From an uncultured Bacteroidota bacterium (GTDB lineage Bacteria; Bacteroidota; Bacteroidia; UKL13-3), in assembly GCA_903898215.1 (NCBI GenBank), contig CAIUEQ010000198.1:1-9773 (forward strand): DNA of 9,773 bases, in the 5' to 3' direction. The notes beneath the pieces were generated by a model. The model did not search any database. It was not told where the DNA came from and saw only the letters and a list, made by a program, of their open reading frames with translations. Below are positions 1 to 7,547 of the stretch, piece after piece (position 1 is the first letter of the stretch; each line of letters begins with the position of its first letter). A program made the translations under genes and the position numbers.

Positions 1-3000
1 GAACCTGTAACGATAATACCATATGAAACAGATGTTCCATTATTTGGAATATTTACAATACATTTTTTAACGGTACAACCTGTTCCAATATTTGATGAAC
101 CACTTCCGATAATTGCTATTCCGCTACATGTTCCAACTGCTGTATTTGTAACTGTTAAATTTTTAATGGTAACATAACTAACCCCACTTACCATAAATGC
201 AGGAAGTGATGAAGAACTCGAAGTAACAATTGATGAACTTGCATTTCCTCCATCAAATATAATTGTGTTTGTTGGTGATGTTCCGTAAACAGGACCTACC
301 AAACTAACAGTTTCGTTATATGTTCCCGAATTGATTACAAAATTTACAGGACCAGATATACCGGCTGTTTGTAATGCTAATGTTGCTGCAGAAATTGTAG
401 CGTAATTAGAACCTGAACCACCAATTGTATAGGTTCCACTTAATGGTGCGATATAATTATAAGATACACTAATGGTATCATTGCTTCTATTATTATCAAG
501 TGAACCATTCGGTGCTGATGTATAAACTTTTATTGCATTTACACCCGCAGCGATTGTGATTTGACTGGTTCCTGAAAACACAACTAATGCAGTATCACAA
601 GCATTAAGCGTACCCGACCAAGCCAAAGTTACTGGAGTTCCTCCATTTAATTTATAACTGATCAGAAAACTTGTAACCGTTGTACTTCCCGAATTTTTTA
701 CTTTTACTACCAAGTTTTGAGCACCTAAAGTTAAAGGCGGAACAGGGCTGTATAAAGTATTTGCAGAAATATCTAATGAATACATAACATATTCGTATGC
801 ACCGGGATTTGGAGAAGTAGCACGTGTAGTTCCAATAATATCTGTGGGAACTTTACTTGTTAAATTAACTCCGGTAACACAACCATCAGTTAAACTTAAA
901 TTCGTATTGCTTGTAAATGCCGTGGCTTTATTAAATGATGAATCGCCACCCGTTGTTGCTGTTTTATAAGTTGATGTTGTAAATGCTGCACCTCTATAAC
1001 CTAAAGTTGTGTTAAGCGAATTATAATATTGATTATAATTGATGATGTTAGTTGTAGGATTTGAACTGAAATACACCGGGTACAATGTTGTTCCAGAAGT
1101 TGAACGCATTGAGAAAATATTATTCTTACAAATTAATCCTTCAATGTTTAGTGAATTGTAATAATACAATCCGTATTGAGTAGCTGCCGATCCATTTGTG
1201 TTTAAAGTGTTATGGATGAACTCAAACGTACATGCAACTCCTGTATATAAATACACCTGGTAATTTGTTGAATAAGTTTGATTACCATAAACTACATTGT
1301 TATATATTTTATGTGGAGCTGTTGCTGTTGAAGCATTATAATAAATATACATTCCAAAATAAGAAGGATTTTGGATTTTGTTTCCGATAATTTGAGTCGA
1401 CTCAGTTGCTGAAGAATTTTGACAATAATAATGGTACAACGCATATTGAGCTGACACTGAAGGTGCCATATTTATATTATTATACAATACTTGAGTAGCA
1501 TTATAAATATAATATACATACAAACCATAACCTACCGGGTTGTTTAAAGTATTATACCTAATACGATGAAATCTGTTATAGGTTGAAGATGGTGATGTGC
1601 TATTACCATAAACCATCATTCCATAATATCCACCATATACGGTGTTACTATCAAAAGTTATCGAATCAAGATAATTGTTTGATCCAGAAGTTGCACTACC
1701 TGATGCCAAAATACCATAAAAGCCACTGGTAGTTCCTGCATTTGGAAGGTTAACCACACAATTGATTACCGAACTTCCCGATCCGTTTGTGTTTGCTGCA
1801 TTTCCAACAACTGCAATACCCGCACCTGATACCGAATGTCTGTTGGTTACTGTAAAATTTCTAAAAGTTACATAACTAGTTTGGCTAAGTGCAACCAATG
1901 CATCTGCAATACTATCATCTAAAAAACAGGTTGAAGGACCAGATCCAATGATTGAAATTCTATTAGTAGAATTCACTCCGATAACACTATTTAAAAAAAC
2001 TCTACCTGCATAGGTTCCGGCTGCAACATTTATTGTTATTGGACCGCAAACTCCATACATGCTAAGATCATTAGCAGCTGCTGCAAGTGTTGTATAATTT
2101 GCACCAGTAGCACCAACTGTGTATGTTCCATTCATAGATGGATGTTTTGTTGTTGATGCTGTATCATTTCTTGGAACAGTATCCGTAACTGAGTTCGGAC
2201 TTGATGTCCATGCTACAATAGAAACTGTTGTTGCAGGAAAACTATATGCTCCTAAAATTACCTGAGCATTTGATGAACCACTTCCACCGGTTGTATCCAA
2301 TGTTCCTGTATAAGAATATGGTGTTTGTGTTACTCCGTTTACTTTCCAGTTTACAGTAGCACTTGTAATTTGATTACGTCCAAAATTATGAATTGTTGCA
2401 GCAACATTTCGAACACCTGTAGTACAAAAAATATAAGGTGAATCTATTGAAAGCACTCCGGCATCATTTGTTGATGTTGCCGAAATATCAATTCCCATAT
2501 ATCCATAAGTAGTTCCAGCCGTTCCTGATGTTGCGCCATAAGCTCCATAAATACGTTTGTTACCTGTAGTTGATGCATGATAAATTGAAAAACCTGCGGG
2601 TGTTCCAGTATAAGCACTTTCTTGAATATCAACAACCAATGCTTGTGTAGGGTCGTAATAAAATGGAGTTGTTAAATCTATTTTCATCCAAACTCCTAAT
2701 CCAATACTTGTAAAAACTTTTGTTGCCGGACCAAAGCAAGTTTGTAAACCTGTTAAATATGTTCCAGTTGCAAAAACTGAAAAACTAGCAGGTTGTTGAG
2801 TCATTCTCACAGTAAAATTTGTAAATGTAGTAGTAGTAACTGCTGCACCTGGTTTTACATAAATTGCTGTAATCATTCCTGCATTTGCCCCTGTAAATTC
2901 ACCTGCAGTATAAACAAACTGACAATGATTTGACGTGGTGCTTCCAAAAGGAAAAGCATTTGAAGATGTGCCAGAAACACTTGAAAACATTGGAGTTCCT

Positions 3001-3083
3001 GTTTGTGCAAACATTGTCGCAACTGAAAATAGCAGCGCAATGAAGACGGTAATTTTTGTTAATAGTAAACGTAGTTTGTTCAT
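1..3083 (-). CDS. Large secreted modular beta-helix protein, C-terminus beyond window
   Basis: Reading the minus strand from the ATG at 3083, the frame stays open to the left edge, giving 1027 residues and no stop, so the gene is partial. Residues 1-26 are a signal peptide (basic start, hydrophobic core, cleavage expected after MFA). Residues 27-205 form a beta-rich, Thr/Gly-rich module. A CARDB-like domain spans about 205-308. A GTYTVG motif at 319 opens a parallel beta-helix of about 332-760 that closes with GAYEY (761-765), a common ending in Bacteroidota beta-helix proteins. A second CARDB-like domain (about 765-873), a GTYTIG motif at 883 and a second beta-helix follow to the edge. Helix coils are rich in Tyr, Asn, Thr and Ser. 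The protein is expected outside the cell or on its surface. Adhesin or carbohydrate-binding roles are possible, but no catalytic motif is visible. A type IX secretion C-terminal domain may lie beyond the window; that is inference. Start choice rests on the signal peptide. Confidence 0.88.
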   Translation of the reverse strand, partial: MNKLRLLLTKITVFIALLFSVATMFAQTGTPMFSSVSGTSSNAFPFGSTTSNHCQFVYTAGEFTGANAGMITAIYVKPGAAVTTTTFTNFTVRMTQQPASFSVFATGTYLTGLQTCFGPATKVFTSIGLGVWMKIDLTTPFYYDPTQALVVDIQESAYTGTPAGFSIYHASTTGNKRIYGAYGATSGTAGTTYGYMGIDISATSTNDAGVLSIDSPYIFCTTGVRNVAATIHNFGRNQITSATVNWKVNGVTQTPYSYTGTLDTTGGSGSSNAQVILGAYSFPATTVSIVAWTSSPNSVTDTVPRNDTASTTKHPSMNGTYTVGATGANYTTLAAAANDLSMYGVCGPITINVAAGTYAGRVFLNSVIGVNSTNRISIIGSGPSTCFLDDSIADALVALSQTSYVTFRNFTVTNRHSVSGAGIAVVGNAANTNGSGSSVINCVVNLPNAGTTSGFYGILASGSATSGSNNYLDSITFDSNTVYGGYYGMMVYGNSTSPSSTYNRFHRIRYNTLNNPVGYGLYVYYIYNATQVLYNNINMAPSVSAQYALYHYYCQNSSATESTQIIGNKIQNPSYFGMYIYYNASTATAPHKIYNNVVYGNQTYSTNYQVYLYTGVACTFEFIHNTLNTNGSAATQYGLYYYNSLNIEGLICKNNIFSMRSTSGTTLYPVYFSSNPTTNIINYNQYYNSLNTTLGYRGAAFTTSTYKTATTGGDSSFNKATAFTSNTNLSLTDGCVTGVNLTSKVPTDIIGTTRATSPNPGAYEYVMYSLDISANTLYSPVPPLTLGAQNLVVKVKNSGSTTVTSFLISYKLNGGTPVTLAWSGTLNACDTALVVFSGTSQITIAAGVNAIKVYTSAPNGSLDNNRSNDTISVSYNYIAPLSGTYTIGGSGSNYATISAATLALQTAGISGPVNFVINSGTYNETVSLVGPVYGTSPTNTIIFDGGNASSSIVTSSSSSLPAFMVSGVSYVTIKNLTVTNTAVGTCSGIAIIGSGSSNIGTGCTVKKCIVNIPNNGTSVSYGIIVTG

Positions 3084-3086
3084 TTT

Positions 3087-3203
3087 ATGTAGTTGATTTT
3101 ATATTGATTTTAATTCTGAAAAAGTAAAAAAAGGATAAGCAGAAATACGAATATGTAAACCTATGAATTGTAAACACCTTTATCAACTACATGAAGATGT
3201 AGT
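3087..3203 (-). promoter_or_regulatory. Leader with hairpin and competing 11-bp inverted repeat
   Basis: On the minus strand, ACTACAT (3203-3197), a CTTC loop and ATGTAGT (3192-3186) make a perfect 7-bp hairpin. Its 3' arm extends to ATGTAGTTGAT (3192-3182), which is exactly complementary to ATCAACTACAT at 3097-3087. That second site ends three nucleotides before the ATG of the secreted protein gene. The two pairings share bases 3186-3192 and so cannot form together. The DNA could be a set of operator half-sites, an RNA switch acting on translation start, or a weak terminator of the response-regulator gene, although no T-tract follows the hairpin. The repeats are plain in the sequence; their function is inferred. 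No convincing TTTG/TAnnTTTG promoter was found in this spacer. The best partial -7 match is TATTTCTG, without a proper -33 element. Confidence 0.45.
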
Positions 3204-3221
3204 AGCATTTAAATAATAAAA

Positions 3222-3866
3222 TCAGTTGAGTTGTCCTTTGAGCGACTTATTGATGAGCTCTGATTTACTATTAATTTGAAGTTTGGTATAGATCTTTTTA
3301 ATGTGGTACCTGATGGTATCAACCGAAATTGTTAAACGGTCGGCAATAAGTTTATAACTCAACCCATCAACTAAACCCTGAATGATCTGTTTTTCTCTGG
3401 GTGTGAGATTATGCTCATCTTGTTTAGGCTGAGGATTAAAATGTTCTACTATCTTTCGGGCAATGGCAGGTGACATAAAACTTCCGCCTTTTCTGATTAT
3501 GGATATGGCTTCTTTTATTTCATTGAACGGAGTATCTTTTAATAGATATCCTGTTGCCCCTGCACAAAGAGATTTAAAAATACGATCCTCATCTCTAAAA
3601 ACGGTTAGCATGATGATATCAACTGATTTTAACTTTTCTCTGATTAATCTGATTCCTTCAATACCGCTCATACCTGGCAATCCAATATCTGAAAGAATAA
3701 TATCGGCAACAAAACCTTCTTTAAGTTTTTCAAAAAAAGCTTCCATCGAATCTACCACACATAAACTTTCGCAAAATTCTTCGGCACGAAAAAACGTTTC
3801 AAGCCCATCTCTTACGATAGGGTCATCTTCAATAATTGCAATTTTTATTTTTCCGTCATCCGACAT
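3222..3866 (-). CDS. NarL/FixJ-family response regulator (REC + LuxR-type HTH)
   Basis: This 214-residue cytoplasmic transcription regulator has a receiver domain (about 7-125) and a LuxR-type DNA-binding domain (about 153-208). In the receiver, the acidic pocket is E13/D14, the phospho-acceptor is D60 (LSDIGLPG), the switch Thr is T88 (MLT) and the conserved Lys is K110 (LLKD). The HTH carries the family signature LTPREKQII followed by the GLSYKLIADRL helix and a VDTIRYHIKKIYTKL recognition helix. Length is normal for the family and all key residues are present. The ATG at 3866 leaves the usual few residues before the first beta-strand. It lies 36 nt downstream of the sensor kinase gene, almost certainly in the same operon, so the kinase should be its phosphodonor. 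Targets are unknown; the secreted beta-helix gene immediately downstream is the obvious candidate by position only. Confidence 0.95.
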   Translation of the reverse strand: MSDDGKIKIAIIEDDPIVRDGLETFFRAEEFCESLCVVDSMEAFFEKLKEGFVADIILSDIGLPGMSGIEGIRLIREKLKSVDIIMLTVFRDEDRIFKSLCAGATGYLLKDTPFNEIKEAISIIRKGGSFMSPAIARKIVEHFNPQPKQDEHNLTPREKQIIQGLVDGLSYKLIADRLTISVDTIRYHIKKIYTKLQINSKSELINKSLKGQLN

Positions 3867-3902
3867 TGAAGCAAATATTTATAAAAGTATTTTTTAATCC
3901 AA

Positions 3903-6860
3903 CTACACAAACATGTGGGTACCCGAAAATGCTTTTCGTGTAAGAATAATAGTATGTCCGTTATCCTTATCTATTTCAAGCATTGCTTTTATCGCCTCAG
4001 CTCTCATCTTAATATTTTTCATTCCCTGACCGCTTCCCGAAGTGTCTTTTTTGTTTTCTGTTCCATTATCTTTTATGATCATTCTAAAAATATCTTTAGA
4101 ATTTTCGATAAGTACTTCCACTTCTGTAGCATTCGAATGTTTGGCAATATTGTTTATCGCTTCTTTAAAAATCAGCAATAAATTTTGACGTTCCTGCATA
4201 TTGATGACGATGTTGTTATCAATATTTTTAGTGTTAAAATTTATATTTATTTCCAATGGTAACAACAACAAATCTGCATGATCATGCATACGATCAATCA
4301 GGTTTCCTGTTTTATCGTTTCGTGCATCAATAGTCCAAAGCACATCACTCATTGTTCGGGTTGCCTCCCTGCTTGCCGAAGCTATTTGATCTATCTCTTT
4401 ATTGTTTTGATTTTTATATTTCAGCAATTCTGTGAGGATTGAAATTTGAGTAAGCAAACTTCCAACTTCATCATGTAGATCACTGGCAATTTTTATTCTC
4501 AAATTTTGAAATTCAACGAGTCTTTTAATTCTAATATAAAAAATAAAATAGATAAGCAACAGAACAAGAATCGATATTGAAATAAAGAACCACCATTGTT
4601 TATAAAACACTTGCTTAACAAATACTGTCAATACAATTTGATTTTCTGTATCAACACCATTCATGTTTTTACCTTTTATTCGGAGTTTATATTCTCCACT
4701 GGGCATATTAGATATTCTCAAAAAATTCTGCCCACCCATATTTGTCCAAGTACTATCAATTCCTTCAAGTTTATATTGATATGAATTAAGCTCTGGTCGT
4801 AAGTAATCTGAAATGGTAAATCTCAAAAACAAATTATTGGTATTGTATGGAAGAACAATTTCTGTAGTTGAATCTAACCTGAATAAATTTGAAAAATCAT
4901 TTTGCCCGTTTTGCACTAGTTCAGTAAGAATAATTTTTGACAATTCCGGAATTAATTTTATTGAACTCGGAACAAAAGAGGTAACTCCATTTATTCCTCC
5001 AAAAAATATTTCACCACTAATAGTTTTTATTTTTGAGCCTGTATTAAATTCATTATTGCTTATACCATCCTTATCATAATAGCTATAAAACAAGTTCGTT
5101 TTTAAATCAAAAGTTGACAATCCATTTTCGGTACTTAGCCATAATCTGCTTTTATCTTTTAAAATACAGTAAACAGTGTTGCTGCTGAGTCCGTCTTCCT
5201 TTTTATAATTGATAATTTTGTTTTCGATGAGATTTAATTTCATCAACCCTCCCCCTTTGCTTCCAAGCCAGATTGCAGTATCCGAATCGTATAAAACATC
5301 TAAAATTTCATTGTCTGATAATGCCGGAATTGTTTTAACATTATACTGTTTAATGGAACCTTTATTTTTATCAAAAAGAAAAAGTCCATTACTGCTTCCT
5401 ATTAAAAAAACACCATCACTTTTTTGTGAAATTGAATAAACCAATTTACAATTTAGCATGTCCTTATTTGAAGCAATTGAAGGATGAGAAAAAAACTGTT
5501 TTTTATGTTTATCAAAAATCTGAATCCCAAAACCTTTCCCTCTTCCTATCCAAATTAGTCCTTCTTTATCTTTATAGATTGAAGAAAAATCACTTAGCAC
5601 ATTTCGAAGTAGGGTTTCATATTTTTTAGTTTCTAGATTATAGTTCACAATTTCTCCTTCGTGGGTGGTCATCAAAATATCATTTTCGTCAAATATCATT
5701 TGGCATACCAAAGGCTTAATATCTTTTTTGACAGCATTATTCTTTTCCAAAACAGGTTGAAGAACATTATTGGAACGATTTAAATGAAACAAACCTTTGT
5801 AGGTACCGAGATATAAATTCCCTAAAGAATCTTCCAGCATTCCTCTAACACTATAAAATAAATTTTCGTTTTTTTGCCCGTTACCTAAATATATTTTAAA
5901 AGGGTATTGGGTAATCTGAATTTTCACAAAACCTCCATCAGTTCCAACCCATAACACTCCTTCTTTGTCTTCAAAAAAAGAGTTAAAAATACTTCCAAAA
6001 TAATTTTGACTAAAAAGATAACTGTAATCTTCTATTGTTTTATTGACAATATTTATTTTGAATAATTTCCCTAAATTATAATTAACCCAGAAATTGTTTC
6101 TGCTGTCTTTAAAAATCCCGTAGCCAGATTTACTTAATAAATTTATAGAATCAAGAAATGTGTTTTTTACATTTTTACAGTTTGATATATTGTAGGACTG
6201 TAATCCCATACCCGAGCCAAAATTTGCAAATAACAAATCACCATCAATGATAAAATTTCCATATAAATTATCGATGATTTGTTCAGAGTAATCAGCATTG
6301 AGTTTATGAATTTTCTTATTCTCATTTGTACCAAACCAAATATTGTTTTTACTATCTGTGCAGATGTTTTTAACAGATGCCATTTGCTTGTCTTTATAAA
6401 TGGTATGGCTATGAAAACTTGAGTCGAATAAAATTAATTCACCATTTGAAGTACCCGCTAAAAATTCATTTTTGCTATAACGAATTAAGGTGGTAACTTC
6501 TTTGTCGGAAATGACTTCAACTTTATACTTATCATTTAAAAAGAAATGTACTTTGTTAATTCCACCCTTTGTGCCTATTAAAAAAACATTTTCATCCAGA
6601 TTAAGAAAACAGGTAATCGTTGAATTAACAAGATTAAGTTCGGGAGTATTTGCAAAAAATTGCTTAAACGAATTTCCATCAAACCTGTTCAAACCATTTG
6701 TTGTTCCAATCCATATCAAGCCATTATTATCCTGATTAAAAGCGGTAACATACCTGTTAGATAAACCTTCGAATGTTGGCTTTAAGTGCTGTTGCGACTG
6801 ACTTTTAAAAGCAGTGAGCATAACAACAAACAGAATGAGATATTTTAATTTAGACTTCAA
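3903..6860 (-). CDS. Propeller-sensor histidine kinase (Reg_prop, Y_Y_Y, HisKA_3, HATPase)
   Basis: This 985-residue membrane kinase phosphorylates its partner regulator in response to an unknown periplasmic signal. Residues 1 to about 22 are a signal peptide. About 14 propeller blade motifs of the form xxDxxGxxWIGTxxGLxxFD follow, starting near 38, 82, 122, 163, 203, 246, 292, 338, 385, 425, 474, 519, 563 and 606. This is enough for two seven-bladed propellers. A Y_Y_Y domain lies at about 680-748, a single membrane span at about 756-776, and a short linker leads to a HisKA_3 dimerisation domain with H796 in DLHDEVGS. The ATPase domain (about 890-975) shows the N box (N904 in KEAINNIAKHS), D931-N932-G933, and a glycine-rich loop around G942-G946. 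The sensor half resembles that of Bacteroidota hybrid two-component systems, but receiver and AraC-type domains are absent; the receiver is a separate gene. The start codon is TTG: no ATG lies between it and the upstream in-frame stop (6885-6887), and the next ATG (residue 14) would destroy the signal peptide. Confidence 0.94.
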   Translation of the reverse strand: MKSKLKYLILFVVMLTAFKSQSQQHLKPTFEGLSNRYVTAFNQDNNGLIWIGTTNGLNRFDGNSFKQFFANTPELNLVNSTITCFLNLDENVFLIGTKGGINKVHFFLNDKYKVEVISDKEVTTLIRYSKNEFLAGTSNGELILFDSSFHSHTIYKDKQMASVKNICTDSKNNIWFGTNENKKIHKLNADYSEQIIDNLYGNFIIDGDLLFANFGSGMGLQSYNISNCKNVKNTFLDSINLLSKSGYGIFKDSRNNFWVNYNLGKLFKINIVNKTIEDYSYLFSQNYFGSIFNSFFEDKEGVLWVGTDGGFVKIQITQYPFKIYLGNGQKNENLFYSVRGMLEDSLGNLYLGTYKGLFHLNRSNNVLQPVLEKNNAVKKDIKPLVCQMIFDENDILMTTHEGEIVNYNLETKKYETLLRNVLSDFSSIYKDKEGLIWIGRGKGFGIQIFDKHKKQFFSHPSIASNKDMLNCKLVYSISQKSDGVFLIGSSNGLFLFDKNKGSIKQYNVKTIPALSDNEILDVLYDSDTAIWLGSKGGGLMKLNLIENKIINYKKEDGLSSNTVYCILKDKSRLWLSTENGLSTFDLKTNLFYSYYDKDGISNNEFNTGSKIKTISGEIFFGGINGVTSFVPSSIKLIPELSKIILTELVQNGQNDFSNLFRLDSTTEIVLPYNTNNLFLRFTISDYLRPELNSYQYKLEGIDSTWTNMGGQNFLRISNMPSGEYKLRIKGKNMNGVDTENQIVLTVFVKQVFYKQWWFFISISILVLLLIYFIFYIRIKRLVEFQNLRIKIASDLHDEVGSLLTQISILTELLKYKNQNNKEIDQIASASREATRTMSDVLWTIDARNDKTGNLIDRMHDHADLLLLPLEININFNTKNIDNNIVINMQERQNLLLIFKEAINNIAKHSNATEVEVLIENSKDIFRMIIKDNGTENKKDTSGSGQGMKNIKMRAEAIKAMLEIDKDNGHTIILTRKAFSGTHMFV

Positions 6861-6901
6861 GTTAAATGCTCGATATATTAATAGTTATATTTTTCAAACA
6901 A

Positions 6902-7435
6902 CTAGTCTTTCCCCTTATCACCAACAAATTGATCATGAGGAAATTTAAACAGCACATTAAAAGTTGTGAGCGAACCATAAATTCTTGTAATGTATTGCTG
7001 CATGTTTACTTTATCTTCATCTGATAATTTATCGTGGGAATTTATGCGCTGTTCCATTACACGCAGCCTATCACGAAGCATCACAATTTTGTGAAAGAAT
7101 GCATCAATAGGAATTTCTTTAGATTGAACTTTCGTATCTCCAGGCTGAAGAATCATTTTTCCTCCCGTCCATTTTGCTCCTAAACTTACATGTTCAGGAA
7201 TTTCTGTCCACCTGCGTAATATAGAAATCAGCGTTCGCTCCATATCTGCATTACTGATCATATCATCTGGAGGTTCAATCGCTTCAACCACTTCAAGCAA
7301 ATTATGTTCTCGTGAAACTTCTTTTCTTCCTTCAGAAATAAAAGTAATTGTATAAGAATTACTCTTAACATTTACTACAACGCCATCGCCATATTGAGAA
7401 TGACGAACTCGTGAACCTATTCCTAATTCTTCCAT
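6902..7435 (-). CDS. Hypothetical protein with Tudor-like N-terminus, probably a Bacteroidota family
   Basis: This 177-residue protein has no signal peptide or membrane span and is probably cytoplasmic. Residues about 5-50 (IGSRVRHSQYGDGVVVNV and following) resemble the small SH3/Tudor-like barrel at the C-terminus of UvrD/PcrA helicases and similar KOW-like folds, which often bind nucleic acid or RNA polymerase. Residues about 65-90 contain a WTEIP segment and GAKWTGGKM. Residues about 107-165 are mostly helical, with DAFFHKIVMLRDRLRVMEQR followed by a second helix and YGSLTTFNVLF. From memory this C-terminal pattern recurs in uncharacterised Bacteroidota proteins, but no function is known to me. 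It starts with ATG after a terminator and three TTGCAT copies, ends with TAG, and lies 41 nt before the sensor kinase. It could therefore be the first gene of the kinase-regulator operon or merely an adjacent gene. The Tudor-like assignment rests on pattern only. Confidence 0.85.
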   Translation of the reverse strand: MEELGIGSRVRHSQYGDGVVVNVKSNSYTITFISEGRKEVSREHNLLEVVEAIEPPDDMISNADMERTLISILRRWTEIPEHVSLGAKWTGGKMILQPGDTKVQSKEIPIDAFFHKIVMLRDRLRVMEQRINSHDKLSDEDKVNMQQYITRIYGSLTTFNVLFKFPHDQFVGDKGKD

Positions 7436-7448
7436 AATTTAAAATTTT

Positions 7449-7483
7449 ATGCAAGATGCAAAAAACCTTTGAGGAGTATGCAA
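7449..7483 (-). promoter_or_regulatory. Three TTGCAT copies upstream of the 177-residue protein gene
   Basis: On the minus strand TTGCAT occurs at 7483-7478, 7461-7456 and 7454-7449. The last two form TTGCAT-C-TTGCAT and the first lies 22 nt upstream, close to two helical turns. The cluster sits 14-48 nt before the start codon and after the atpC terminator, where a promoter or operator is expected. No full TTTG/TAnnTTTG promoter could be assigned here. Function is inferred from position and repetition; a chance cluster in AT-rich DNA is possible. Confidence 0.25.
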
Positions 7484-7490
7484 AATTCTT

Positions 7491-7526
7491 AAAACAAAAA
7501 AAGCTTATCAGTGACGATAAGCTTTT
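7491..7526 (-). terminator. Intrinsic terminator of the atpD-atpC unit
   Basis: Minus-strand transcripts leaving atpC (stop at 7548) meet AAAAGCTTATC (7526-7516), a 6-nt loop, and the perfect complement GATAAGCTTTT (7509-7499). The stem is 11 bp and runs directly into a T-tract of seven Ts, one G and four more Ts. It begins 21 nt past the stop codon. This is a textbook rho-independent terminator and separates the ATP synthase genes from the 177-residue protein gene. Confidence 0.9.
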
Positions 7527-7547
7527 ATTAAATATTCTGAAAGTTAG

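Noticed and set aside
2444..2635. Minus-strand open frame of 63 codons
   Set aside because: It lies inside, and out of frame with, the continuous 1027-codon secreted protein frame, and its translation is Gln/Met/Leu-rich with no recognisable family.
1..3083. Pseudogene or non-coding repeat region on account of the low-complexity appearance
   Set aside because: Codon-by-codon reading shows a single frame with a signal peptide and domain structure and no stop or frameshift.
3135..3165. Promoter with -7 element TATTTCTG for the secreted protein gene
   Set aside because: It has one mismatch in the TAnnTTTG element and no TTTG at an acceptable distance upstream, so it is not supported.
3186..3203. 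Rho-independent terminator for the response-regulator gene
   Set aside because: The stem is AT-rich and short, and is followed by TGATAAAGG rather than a T-tract; operator or leader structure is a better reading.
3463..6735. Several plus-strand open frames of 62-144 codons opposite the regulator and kinase
   Set aside because: They are antisense to well-supported genes, have no recognisable domains and no promoter, and look like by-products of AT-rich coding sequence.
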